Below are positions 8,405-17,700 of a stretch of DNA of 64,000 nt, piece after piece; position 1 is the stretch's first letter, and each line of letters starts with the position of its first letter. The stretch covers positions 62,001-126,000 of the forward strand of contig SCMT01000009.1 of assembly GCA_005502915.1 (NCBI GenBank), given 5' to 3'. The DNA is from Lysobacteraceae bacterium 2PB. GTDB taxonomy: Bacteria > Pseudomonadota > Gammaproteobacteria > Xanthomonadales > Xanthomonadaceae. Under the pieces are notes generated by a model. That model made no database searches, had not been told where the DNA came from, and worked only from the letters and a program-made list of their open reading frames with translations. Position numbers and translations under genes: made by a program.

Positions 8405-8569
8405 TCAGACCACCTTGCGCCTGCCCAGCAGCAGCGACAGCACGAACAGCACCAGGAACACGACGAACAGGATCTTGGCGATGCCTGCGGCGGCGCCGGC
8501 GATGCCGGTGAAACCGAGCACGGCGGCGATCAGGGCGACGACGAGGAAAATGAGGGCATAACGCAGCAT
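8405..8569 (-). CDS. DUF1328 small membrane protein (YtjA-like)
   Basis: A 54-aa protein, almost entirely two hydrophobic helices: it starts [20 protein letters not shown] and ends with the basic cap LLGRRKVV. This is the pattern of the DUF1328/YtjA family, which is stress-associated but without known activity. A good ribosome site (AAGGAGAG on the minus strand) lies 5-7 bp before the ATG. The gene converges with the kinase gene (17 bp between stops). About 50 bp upstream there is a sigma-54-like site on the same strand with a perfect -24 box, suggesting that it belongs to the same stress regulon as the BON and CsbD genes. Confidence 0.88.
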   Translation of the reverse strand: MLRYALIFLVVALIAAVLGFTGIAGAAAGIAKILFVVFLVLFVLSLLLGRRKVV

Positions 8570-8619
8570 GGGAACTCTCCTTCGGGGGATGACCCGTCTC
8601 GCGGGCTCGCCGTGTTCCC

Positions 8620-8635
8620 TTCAAACCCCGTGCCA
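8620..8635 (-). promoter_or_regulatory. Imperfect sigma-54 promoter of the DUF1328 gene
   Basis: Read on the minus strand: TGGCACG-GGGT-TTGA. The -24 box is perfect and the 10-bp spacing is correct, but the -12 GC is GA, a change that usually weakens or abolishes activity. Its start would lie near 8609, about 40 nt before the ATG. Confidence 0.35.
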
Positions 8636-8751
8636 GCCTGCCTTCGCGCATGAATCCCCGGCAACGACTGCGATATCAATGGCTTGGCCGTCCCGCCCGG
8701 GGCGCTGCGTTGTCCTGATGGCGAACGGCCGTCCCTGTTTGCGCACGACGC

Positions 8752-8766
8752 CGTGCATCCTGCACG
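8752..8766 (+). promoter_or_regulatory. Shared enhancer site between divergent genes
   Basis: CGTGCA-TCC-TGCACG is identical in both half-sites to the copy at 2763-2777. It lies between the divergent sigma-54-like promoters at 8620-8635 (minus) and 8821-8835 (plus), about 150 and 88 bp from their predicted starts. I see no gene in 8570-8871. Confidence 0.5.
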
Positions 8767-8820
8767 CCTTCCGCGGCCGTCAATGGAGCAGGATCGGCCT
8801 GCCGGCGGGATGTCCGGACA

Positions 8821-8836
8821 TGGCACGGAACTTGGA
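8821..8836 (+). promoter_or_regulatory. Imperfect sigma-54 promoter of the 8872 gene
   Basis: TGGCACG-GAAC-TTGG: perfect -24 box and spacing, but GG replaces GC in the -12 box (8834-8835). It is 36 bp before the ATG at 8872, the correct distance for a promoter of that gene. Confidence 0.35.
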
Positions 8837-8871
8837 TGTGTTCTTTCCATGTCCTCCCGCGGAGACCCGAC

Positions 8872-9219
8872 ATGCGCCACGCCCCCCTGGCACGCCCCGC
8901 TGTCCTTCCCGCCACCCGCAGGAGCCGCCACTGGCGGCGGATGCGCGCACGGATCGGCCTGATGGCGCTCTGGGCCGCCCTGCTGGTCTGGAGCCTCGGC
9001 GCTTCGCTGCAGGTCCCCGGCGAGGCGGGCGCCATGCCCTTGCCCGAGGTGGCTGTCCAGGGCGGGCCCGCCCTGCCGCCCGTGGATCTGGAACGCGCCT
9101 CGGCGTGGCCGCAGGAATCCGCGGAGTCCTGGCAGGCGCCTTCGGACGAATCCCCCCGCGACACCCTGCGCGAACCGTCGCCCGAGGAAGAGGCCGCGCT
9201 CTACATCGCGGGTCGCTGA
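8872..9219 (+). CDS. Small membrane-anchored hypothetical protein
   Basis: I do not recognise a family. The 115-aa product has a strongly basic N-terminus (RRSRHWRRMRARIG), one hydrophobic segment (about residues 30-46, LMALWAALLVWSLGA) and then an acidic, Pro/Ser/Glu-rich tail that would face the periplasm. The basic-then-hydrophobic order could also be a long signal sequence. The start at 8872 follows GGAG at 7 bp; an earlier in-frame ATG (8836) would overlap the sigma-54-like site. Placement after that site and opposite the DUF1328 gene suggests a stress-regulated envelope protein, which is an inference. Confidence 0.6.
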   Translation: MRHAPLARPAVLPATRRSRHWRRMRARIGLMALWAALLVWSLGASLQVPGEAGAMPLPEVAVQGGPALPPVDLERASAWPQESAESWQAPSDESPRDTLREPSPEEEAALYIAGR

Positions 9220-9306
9220 GGCGCGCTGCCGGCCTGATCGCGGATCGGGCCGGGGCTGCGCCGCGAGGCATGAAAAAGTCGTCGACACGCTCTAAGCTCG
9301 GGGGCG

Positions 9307-9525
9307 ATGAATCCGCCCACCGACCCGACCGAACTCGCACGGATCGCCCAGCGCCTCGCCGAGCTGCGCCTGGAGCACCGCGACCTCGACGTGGCCATCG
9401 ACCGCCTGCACGACAACATCGCGGCGGACGAACTGGCCATCAAGCGCCTGAAGAAGCGCAAGCTGCAGCTCAAGGACACCATCCACCGGCTGGAATCGGC
9501 GCTGATCCCGGACGAGCCGGCGTGA
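9307..9525 (+). CDS. DUF465 (YdcH-like) coiled-coil protein
   Basis: A 72-aa, highly charged helical protein. The central and C-terminal pattern, with LRLEHRDLDVAIDRL followed by IKRLKKRKLQLKDTIHRLES, is characteristic of DUF465/YdcH proteins, which form short antiparallel coiled coils and have no known activity. A GGGGG run 3-7 bp before the ATG can serve as ribosome site. Its stop codon overlaps the GTG start of the downstream VOC gene (bases 9522-9525), so the two are probably co-translated. The AT-rich patch near 9280-9295 (TAAGCT) could be a -10 element, but no -35 box is clear. Confidence 0.85.
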   Translation: MNPPTDPTELARIAQRLAELRLEHRDLDVAIDRLHDNIAADELAIKRLKKRKLQLKDTIHRLESALIPDEPA

Positions 9526-9908
9526 ACCCGGCGCCCGGGCCGGTCGCGCTGGCGCGGCCACGCTACGTCATCGCCGTGCCGGACCTCGCCCGCTCCGCCG
9601 CGTGGTATCGCGATATCCTCGGCTTCGGGATCCACGACGTCGGCGACCCCGGCTGGCGCTGGCTCCAGCGCGACGCCTGCGTGATCCTCGCCGGCGAATG
9701 CCCCGACGCGCCGCCGCCCGCTGCCACCGGCGACCACGCCTACTTCGCCTACATCGAGGTCGACGGCATCGATGCCTTCCACGCCGAGCTCGTCGCGCGC
9801 GGCGTCGACATCCTCAAGCCGCTGCGCGACGAACCCTGGGGCATGCGCGAATTCGGCATCCGAACGATCGACGGGCACCGGATGATGTTCGGCGAGGCCG
9901 TGGATTGA
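9522..9908 (+). CDS. VOC-family protein (glyoxalase/bleomycin-resistance fold)
   Basis: A 128-aa protein starting at a GTG that overlaps the stop of the preceding gene by 4 bp. It shows one pair of beta-alpha-beta-beta-beta modules: YVIAVPDLARSAAWYRDILGF at the N-terminus and YFAYIEVDGIDAFHAEL in the second half, ending FGIRTIDGHRMMFGE. The C-terminal Glu is in the position of a typical VOC metal ligand. Members include glyoxalases, dioxygenases and antibiotic-binding proteins, so the substrate cannot be named. There is no ATG alternative that keeps the first beta-strand. Confidence 0.85.
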   Translation: MNPAPGPVALARPRYVIAVPDLARSAAWYRDILGFGIHDVGDPGWRWLQRDACVILAGECPDAPPPAATGDHAYFAYIEVDGIDAFHAELVARGVDILKPLRDEPWGMREFGIRTIDGHRMMFGEAVD

Positions 9909-9959
9909 GGCGGGACCGGCCGCTCGACGAGAGGTCATCGAATCTGCGTCGTTCCCACT

Positions 9960-10138
9960 TACAATGGCCTTCCACCGCGTCGATGCCAAGCGACGTGGCG
10001 AGCGTTGGGGAACGTTCGCGCGTGGGGCCTTGCCCGGGAACGGGCGAAGTCCATGGGTGATGCTGGCTTGCCGGGACTTCCCCGGAAAGTCCGCATGAGC
10101 GCCGCGCAGGCGAATCGAACCTGACAGGGGTGTTTCCA
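9960..10138 (+). promoter_or_regulatory. Possible promoter and structured leader of the first giant gene
   Basis: TACAAT at 9960-9965 is a good -10 hexamer, although no -35 box stands out. The ~165-nt leader after it holds several hairpins: GCCCG-GGAA-CGGGC (near 10034), and GGACTTCC pairing with GGAAAGTCC with one bulged A (10075-10094). I compared it by eye with the GEMM cyclic-di-GMP riboswitch and did not find its conserved core. AGGGG at 10126-10130 is the likely ribosome site for GTG 10139. Confidence 0.35.
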
Positions 10139-13100
10139 GTGTTTTCGAATTCCAGTGCCCGCATCTGCGGGTGGTTGCTTGCCTGGGCCTGCCTGGGCCT
10201 GTCGTGCGTGGCGCCGCAGCCGGCCCGCGCCGGCGATATGCCCGGTGGGCCGGGCCAGAGGTTCCTCGATTCCGGCGACAGCCATAACTGCGGCATCTAT
10301 GAGGATGCCACGCTGCTGTGCTGGCCCTACAGCACGATGGGGCCGGCACCGACGACCGGGCGGTACATCGCCGTCAGTGTCGGCTACGACCACGTCTGTG
10401 CCCTGCGCAGCAATGGTGCCCCGACCTGCTGGGGCGCCGCCGATGCCATCGCGACACCACCTGCACCGGGCCCCTTCGTCGCGATCAGCACGGGCAAGGG
10501 CGAAGCCTGTGCCCTGCGCCCGAACGGCCGGATCGCATGCTGGGGCGGCATGATGGCCGCCTCAGCCCCGACCGGCCCGGGCTACCGTGCGGTGAGCGTC
10601 GCCGATGGCCGCGGATGCGCGATCCGTGGCGATGGCAGCATCGAATGCTGGGTCGCGCCGGGAACCGCATCCCTCGGCGAGGATCCCGCGGGCCGTTACC
10701 TGATGGTCGACACGGGCAGCCAGCACGCCTGTGCCGTTGCGGTGGATGGCCGGGCGATCTGCTGGGGTGCGAACGACAACGGCCAGTCCACGCCGCCCGC
10801 CACCGACCGTTTCACGACGGTGACCGTCGGGCAGCAGCATTCCTGCGGCTTGCGGGAGGACGGCACGATCCGCTGCTGGGGCCGGAACGATACGGGCCAG
10901 ACCACGTCGCCGAGCGGTCAGTTCATCACGATCACCGCAGGTCGTTCGCACACGTGCGCGCGGACCATCGAGGGCTATACCCAATGCTGGGGCGGGCCGA
11001 ACGAGAACCGTGAGCGCAGCGTGCCGGTGCAGCCCTACCAGTCGATGGCCATGGGCGGCGGCGAGAGCTGCGCCCTCGACGGGCAGGGCTATCCGGCCTG
11101 CCTGACGGTCGAAACCTCGTTGCGGCCGCCGATGCGCCGCTACAAGGCCCTGAGCTTCGGGCCGACCAGCGCCTGCGGCGTCGGCATCGACGATCGGCTG
11201 GTCTGCTGGGGTGCGTCGCTGGGTGCGACGCCGACCGATGCGGTCTCCGACGTCAGCGTCGGTCATGACCATGCCTGCGCCAAGCGCACGCAGGGGCAGG
11301 GCCTGATCTGCTGGGGCAGCAACGCCCGCGGCCAGACGGCGGCACCTGCCGGAAATTTCTATCACCTGGCCAGCGGCAACGGATTCAGCTGCGGCATCCG
11401 CAGCGACTACTACGCCTTCTGCTGGGGATCCGGTCCCGCCGTCACCCAGATGCCGTCGCTTAATGATGGCTACCGTTCCATCGCGGCGCACGATGGCAAC
11501 GTCTGCGCGATCAGCACCGTAAATCTCGTTCGCTGCTGGGGCGAGGACGCCGCATTCCTCTCGCTGCCTGTACAGGCAGAGACCTATCACAGCATCTCGC
11601 TCGGTGCCCGGCACGCCTGCGCGCGCTATGGCAACAACGGCAGCGTGACCTGCTGGGGCGACAACACCCAGGGGCAGCTGTCCGCCCCTGTGGGCATTTC
11701 ACACAGCGTGGTGGCGTCCTCCGGCAACAGCAGCTGCGCACTGAATACCTCGACTGGCGCCATCTGCTGGGGCGAAACCAGGGGCTCCAAGACGGTGTCG
11801 ACTTCGATCCTCGGCGCCGCCAGCATCCGGGCCGGCACCGCGCACACCTGCCAGTCCCGCGCCAATGGCGCTGTCAGCTGCTGGGGCGACGACAGCTTCG
11901 GCCAGGCCACGCCGATCCGTACGTACGTGCGCGCTTTCGATCTGTCCGGCGACCACGGTTGCGCGATCGCCGGCGACGGCGCCCTGCGCTGCTGGGGCGA
12001 CGACACCCACGGCGGCAGCACGACGCCCGCAGGCCCCGCCCGCACACTGGATGCCGGGCAGTTCAGCGGTTGTGCCGTCGCCGGCAACGGCGACGCGGGC
12101 TGCTGGGGCTGGAACGCCAACGGCCAGGGCGTGCCGCCTGCGGGTGCGTTCCGCTCCGTGGCGACCGGCCTCAACCACAGCTGCGGCATTCGCGACGATG
12201 GCACGCTGGCCTGCTGGGGCTACGATGCCGACGGCCAGTCGACGCCGCCGGCCGGTCAGTTCACCGCTGTCGAGGTGGGCGAGCGCCATTCCTGCGCCAT
12301 CGCCATCGACGGCACCGTCCAATGCTGGGGCCTGGACAGCGAAGGACAGGCGACACCGCCCGACCTGTCGGGCGGCACCTATCGTTCGCTTGCCACCGGC
12401 GCTTTCCATAACTGCGGCATCACCGCGATCGGCAGCCTGGCCTGCTGGGGACGCAACGACCAGGGCCAGGCCTCGCCGCCGCTGGAAGGCGTGTTCCTGT
12501 CCGTGGCCACAGGCTTCGCGCACTCGTGCGCCATTCGCGACGACGGTGTCCGCCAGTGCTGGGGACGCAGTACGGAAGGCCAGGTGCCCGTTCTCGCCAT
12601 CACGCCCGCAACGCTGCCCCAAGCCAGCAAGGGCGTGCCGTATCGGGTCGATCTCGGCGTGACCGCACCGGCCTATGCCGCGATCGCACCGCGTTTCCGC
12701 TTCATCTCCGGCTCGGTTCCCTACGGTCTGGCGCTGGAGCAGGACGGTCGTCTCATGGGCACGATCCAGGGTGCGCCCGGCAACTACACGTTCGCGGTCT
12801 CGGCCATCGACGACAACGGATTCGTCGCGACCCGCACCTATCAAATGACCGTCCTGGACGTCACCCCGCCGGTCATCCAGCCGCTGTACGACGGATGGAC
12901 CGGCGGCGAACGCGAGTGGTACACCGCCAACGTCACCCTGTCCTGGCAGGTGACCGATGCCGAGTCGCCGGTCACCGCCAGGACCGGTTGCGACACCGTC
13001 CTCATCAACCAGGACACGAACGGGACCACCTACGAATGCGTCGCGACCTCCGCAGGCGGCACCAGTCGTCGCTCGGTCGTCATCCGCCGCGATACCGTGC

Positions 13101-14701
13101 CGCCGGACACCGCTTTCGACCAGACGTATCCCTCGGTGTATTACAAGGATCAATGGGGCATCCGCGTGCAGCCGATCCTGTTCGGGTTCGTCGCATCGCC
13201 CGATGCAGGCTCGGGTGTGGCGGGATTCGAGTGTGCGCAGGGTGACTCGCCCGCGACCCTTGCCTACAGGCAATGTCCATCACCGGTCTGGCCTCTCGGT
13301 GTCGGCAACACGTCGCCGTTCCCCGTGGATGGCCGCTACCGTTTCAACGTGCGCGCAAAGGACCAGGCCGGCAACGTCGATCCGACGCCGGCCTTCCACG
13401 ATTTCTACATCCGCGTCGATTCGACCAGTCCGGTGGTGACGCCGCTGCTCACGGGAACGATCGGCGACAACGCCTGGTACATCAGCGACGTGCACCTGCG
13501 CTGGCAGATCGAGGATCCGGAGACGCCCGTCACCATCCTCGATGGTTGCGTCGACGAAGTGATCGCTGTCGATACCGCCAGCGCATCCAGGCGTTGCCGC
13601 GCGAGCAGCCTGCCAGGCGAGACGCTGAAATTCGCGGGCTTCAAGCGCGACACCCTCCCGCCCACCATCTACGCCTTGACCGATGCGGTGCCCAATGCGG
13701 CCGGCTGGCATCGCCAGGACGTGCGGGTGGCCTATACCTGCTCGGACATGACCTCGGGTGTCGCCGGCGCATGCCCGGGCGTGCAGACGATCACGCAGGA
13801 AGGCCGCGACGTCTCCAGCGACCCGCGGACGATCCGCGACAACGCCGGTCTATCGGCGACCTCGGGCGTGATCACGGTCAACCTCGACAAGACCGCGCCG
13901 CAGATCCAGGCGACGGTCTCGCCGCTGCCCAATGCAGCCGGTTGGCATCGCGCGAATGCGACGGTGTCCTACGCGTGCCAGGATGCCCTGTCGGGCCTGG
14001 CGCAGTCCTGCCCGTCCGACCAGACGGTGTTCCAGGAAGGACGCTCGCAGGTGGTGACCGCGAACATCGCCGATCTGGCGGGCAATTCGGTCGGCGTGAA
14101 TGTGTGGATCAGCCTCGATCGCACGCCACCGACGATCCGGGCGCGTGCCGGAATGCCGCCCAATGCCAATGGCTGGTACCGCGAAGACGTGTCGGTGCTG
14201 TTCGAGTGCGCGGATACGCTGTCCGGCCTGGCGGCGCCCTGTCCCGCCACCCAGGTGCTCTCGCAGGAAAGCAGTGCAGTCTCGTCCGTCGCGCGCGTCA
14301 TCGCGGACGTCGCGGGCAACAGCACCGAGAGCAATGTCGTGACGGTCCGGATCGACAAGACCGCACCGACGCTGACGGTCACGATGCCGCCGGCGAAGCT
14401 GGTCCTCAACGCCAGCCACGACTTCGCGCTCAGCGCGAGCGATGCGCTGTCGGGCGTTGCCAGCCAGTCCTGTACCGGCTTCAGCACCGCGACCCTCGGG
14501 ACCCGCACCGTGACCTGCAGTGCGACGGACCGTGCAGGCAACACGACCAGTCGATCATCGGTCTACTCGGTGGAAAAACGGCGTATCACCGGGGGGCCAT
14601 CGCTTCCCGAACAGCGTCCGGCGCCGGTGCAGCGTCCGATCCAGGGTCGTCCGATGCCGGGCGCGTTGCGGCCGGCACCGTCCAGGCCAAGGGTGCGATG
14701 A
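10139..14701 (+). CDS. Giant secreted RCC1-like/Ig-like repeat protein, paralog 1
   Basis: A 1520-aa protein of unknown function. A signal peptide (basic n-region, hydrophobic core to about residue 30, PARA before the mature part) is followed by 21 RCC1-like repeats of about 37 residues (about residues 45-815). The repeat pattern is G-x2-H-x-C-A-x4-G-x4-CWG-x-N-x2-GQ-x2-PP-G-x-F. Each repeat carries two cysteines spaced for a within-repeat disulfide. Residues ~820-905 resemble a putative Ig (He_PIG) module, then about six Ig-like modules follow with TPP-linkers and WY/WH motifs, some with paired Cys. The last ~45 residues are an Arg/Pro-rich tail (RRITGGPSLPEQRPAP...). The start GTG 10139 is chosen for AGGGG 8 bp upstream; GTG 10130 is possible. 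First of three tandem paralogs. Confidence 0.88.
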   Translation: MFSNSSARICGWLLAWACLGLSCVAPQPARAGDMPGGPGQRFLDSGDSHNCGIYEDATLLCWPYSTMGPAPTTGRYIAVSVGYDHVCALRSNGAPTCWGAADAIATPPAPGPFVAISTGKGEACALRPNGRIACWGGMMAASAPTGPGYRAVSVADGRGCAIRGDGSIECWVAPGTASLGEDPAGRYLMVDTGSQHACAVAVDGRAICWGANDNGQSTPPATDRFTTVTVGQQHSCGLREDGTIRCWGRNDTGQTTSPSGQFITITAGRSHTCARTIEGYTQCWGGPNENRERSVPVQPYQSMAMGGGESCALDGQGYPACLTVETSLRPPMRRYKALSFGPTSACGVGIDDRLVCWGASLGATPTDAVSDVSVGHDHACAKRTQGQGLICWGSNARGQTAAPAGNFYHLASGNGFSCGIRSDYYAFCWGSGPAVTQMPSLNDGYRSIAAHDGNVCAISTVNLVRCWGEDAAFLSLPVQAETYHSISLGARHACARYGNNGSVTCWGDNTQGQLSAPVGISHSVVASSGNSSCALNTSTGAICWGETRGSKTVSTSILGAASIRAGTAHTCQSRANGAVSCWGDDSFGQATPIRTYVRAFDLSGDHGCAIAGDGALRCWGDDTHGGSTTPAGPARTLDAGQFSGCAVAGNGDAGCWGWNANGQGVPPAGAFRSVATGLNHSCGIRDDGTLACWGYDADGQSTPPAGQFTAVEVGERHSCAIAIDGTVQCWGLDSEGQATPPDLSGGTYRSLATGAFHNCGITAIGSLACWGRNDQGQASPPLEGVFLSVATGFAHSCAIRDDGVRQCWGRSTEGQVPVLAITPATLPQASKGVPYRVDLGVTAPAYAAIAPRFRFISGSVPYGLALEQDGRLMGTIQGAPGNYTFAVSAIDDNGFVATRTYQMTVLDVTPPVIQPLYDGWTGGEREWYTANVTLSWQVTDAESPVTARTGCDTVLINQDTNGTTYECVATSAGGTSRRSVVIRRDTVPPDTAFDQTYPSVYYKDQWGIRVQPILFGFVASPDAGSGVAGFECAQGDSPATLAYRQCPSPVWPLGVGNTSPFPVDGRYRFNVRAKDQAGNVDPTPAFHDFYIRVDSTSPVVTPLLTGTIGDNAWYISDVHLRWQIEDPETPVTILDGCVDEVIAVDTASASRRCRASSLPGETLKFAGFKRDTLPPTIYALTDAVPNAAGWHRQDVRVAYTCSDMTSGVAGACPGVQTITQEGRDVSSDPRTIRDNAGLSATSGVITVNLDKTAPQIQATVSPLPNAAGWHRANATVSYACQDALSGLAQSCPSDQTVFQEGRSQVVTANIADLAGNSVGVNVWISLDRTPPTIRARAGMPPNANGWYREDVSVLFECADTLSGLAAPCPATQVLSQESSAVSSVARVIADVAGNSTESNVVTVRIDKTAPTLTVTMPPAKLVLNASHDFALSASDALSGVASQSCTGFSTATLGTRTVTCSATDRAGNTTSRSSVYSVEKRRITGGPSLPEQRPAPVQRPIQGRPMPGALRPAPSRPRVR

Positions 14702-14778
14702 GCGTGGTGCAGTGAACGCTTGGCACGCGCCTGCGTCGACAGCGTGTCGTGGTGTGGTTGTCCAACAGGGGAAGAATG

Positions 14779-17700
14779 ATGAAGCGTGAGTGGAAGCGTC
14801 TGTTCGGTGCGACGCTGTGGGCGGTGCTAGGTCTGGCGGGTTCGGCGGCTGTGTCCTCCAGCGCGATCGCATCCGAACCCGTGCCCGGCACCGGCATGCC
14901 GTCCATCGAAGCGGGCGACCGCCATGTCTGCGCGCTGCAGCGCAATGGCGAAGCGCTGTGCCGGGGCGACTACAGGGTCGTCGACATTCCGCCGAAGGCG
15001 CCGGGACCGTTCCTTGCGCTCAGCGCCGGTGCGGACCATACCTGTGGCATCCGCGCGAACGGTCGGCTCGCCTGCTGGGGCATCGCCAGCGCGATTTCGC
15101 AGCCGCCACCCACGGGCACGTACGTCGCGATCAGCGCGGGCAATTCCGAGAACTGCGCGATCGCCGCCAACGGAGCCTTGCGTTGCTGGGGTTCAGCGGG
15201 CGCGGTGTCCGCGAACGCACCGACCTCGGGCGTGTTCACCGCTGTGTCGATTTCATCGACCCGCGGTTGCGCGATCCGCGGGGATGGCAGCCTGCAATGC
15301 TGGCAGGCGCCCGGCTACGCCAGCCTGGGTGCCGTACCGCCCGGCCGCTTCGTATCGATCGGCATGGGTACGAGCCATGCGTGCGCGCTGCGCAGCGACG
15401 GCAAGGCCATATGCTGGGGATCGAATGCGCAGGGCCAGCTGGATGCGCCCGGCGATGCGAACTTTGTCGCCCTGTCGGCAGGTCAGCAACATGCCTGCGG
15501 CATCCGCGACGATGGCCGACTCGCATGCTGGGGCCGCAATGCATCCGGCGAATCGCAACCGCCGACCGGCATCTTCGTCGAGGTGTCCGCAGGCGATACC
15601 TTCACATGCGCGCGTGTCGAGGATGGCGACGTGACCTGCTGGGGCAATGTCCACGCCGTCCCCGGTGGCCGCTACTCGCGGACCATGGCCATGGGCCCCG
15701 ACCAGGTCTGTCGCTTCAAGAACGAAGACAACATCGAATGCTTCGGCGAGGCATCGGCGATATTCCCGCCGGCCCGGCAGTACAGGACATTGAGCTTCGG
15801 CAGGCAGGCGGCGTGCGGCGTGACCATCGATGGTCGCCTCGACTGCTGGGGCGGCATTCCACCCGGCATCCCCACCGGCACCTTCGTCGATGTGTCCGTC
15901 GGCGAACGCCATGCCTGCGCGCTTCGCGCCGACGGCGGGATCGCCTGCTGGGGCGATGATGCGGCCGGCCAGGTGTCCGGTGCGCCGGTGACCGGCGTCC
16001 ATACGCAAGTGGTCGCCGGTGACCGCATGAGTTGCGCGATACGATCGGCCCGTCCTGTCTGCTGGGGCGACGCGGCCACTTTCGCCCTGCCGATGAACCA
16101 GTACTACGAACGACTCGATCTGGAAGGCAATACGCTCTGCGTGACGTTCAACAGCAGTCCGGGGGGCTGCTGGGGCGAGAATGCGGCGATCACGCAGATC
16201 CCCGACGGGGTGAGCGTGGGCACGATCGTGGTCGGCGCACGCCATGCCTGCGGGATGAGCGCCAGCGGCATCCGCTGCTGGGGCGACAACAGCCAGGGGC
16301 AACTGAAACCGCCGGTCGGCGTGGGTTACCCCACGCTCGCCGCCTTCGGCGACACCACCTGCGCATTGGACTATAGCGCCAGAATCACCTGCTGGGGTGC
16401 GCGCAACATCGTGCGCGACCAGCTGCCTACGGATTTCTACTCCGCCGTGCTGCTGCGTGGCGCCGCCGCCGGTCGCGCCCACACCTGCGCGCTGCGCGAC
16501 AACGGCGGCATCGGATGCTGGGGCGACGATGCGGCAGGCCAGCGCGTGGTCACGTCGCTGCGTGCGCGCAGCGTCGCTGCCGAAGGCGACCACACCTGCG
16601 CGATCCTCGGCGACAACCGCCTCAAGTGCTGGGGCGACGACAGCCATGCCGGCTCGCAGCCGCCGGCGGGGCCGATGCGTGCGCTCGACATCGGTGAACA
16701 CAATGGCTGCGCGGTCGCCTCGAATGGCGATCCCGCATGCTGGGGCTGGAACGAGAACGGGCAGGGCACCCCTGCGGCCGGCAAGTACCGCAGCATCTCG
16801 ACCGGGCTCAACCACAGCTGCGGAGTGAAGGACGACGGCACGCTCGCCTGCTGGGGATACGCCGCCGACGGCCAGACGACCGCGCCTGTCGGCGAGTACC
16901 GGGTCGTGGCCGTGGGCGAGCGGCACAGCTGCGCCCTCGCGGTCGACGGCAGCCTGCGCTGCTGGGGCCTGGACAGCGAAGGCCAGGCGACGGTCCCGGA
17001 CGAACCCGGCGCGACCTATCGCACGCTCGCGGTCGGCGCGTTCCACGCCTGCGCGATCCGCAGCGAAGGCGGGATCGCCTGCTGGGGTCGCAACGATCGC
17101 GGACAGGCCACGCCGCCGCAGACCGGCGCCTTCGTCGAGATCGCGGCGGGGACATCGCACACCTGCGCGCTGCGCAGCGATGGCCTGCGCACCTGCTGGG
17201 GCGACAACACCGATGGCCAGGCGCCCTCGGTCACGATGACCCCGGCCGTGTTGCCCCGTCTTCCCAGGACCGTGCCGGCCTCGATCCCGCTCGGATTGGC
17301 CGCGACCGGCGGCTACGTGCCCGAAGGCATCCGCTACAAGGTCGCCGGCGGCACGCTCGCCTATGGCCTCTACCTCGAGACGACCGGCCTCATCGCCGGT
17401 ACGCCGACCGCGCCCGAAGGCAACTACCCGATCACCCTGAGCGCGATCGACGAGAACGCGTTCGGCGTCGTGCGCAGCGACACGATTGTCCTGGAGCGTG
17501 CGCCCGACGTGACGCCGCCCTTCGTGCAATTGCTGGTCAACGGGGAGCCTGCGACGCGCGAGTGGTACAGCGGCAACCTGCAGCTGACCTGGCGCATCGT
17601 CGAACCCGAAACCTCGGTCACCGCGACCGTGGGTTGCGCGCCGGCGTCGGTGACCGTCGATGGCCCGCTCGTGTCATACGCGTGCAGCGCGACCAGCGAA

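Noticed and set aside
9966-10138. GEMM (cyclic-di-GMP) riboswitch before the first giant gene
   Set aside because: Hairpins are present, but the conserved GEMM core sequences were not found.
14715-14735. TTGGCACGCGCCTGC before paralog 2 as a sigma-54 promoter
   Set aside because: The GG and GC are 9 bp apart instead of 10, and no enhancer repeat lies upstream.
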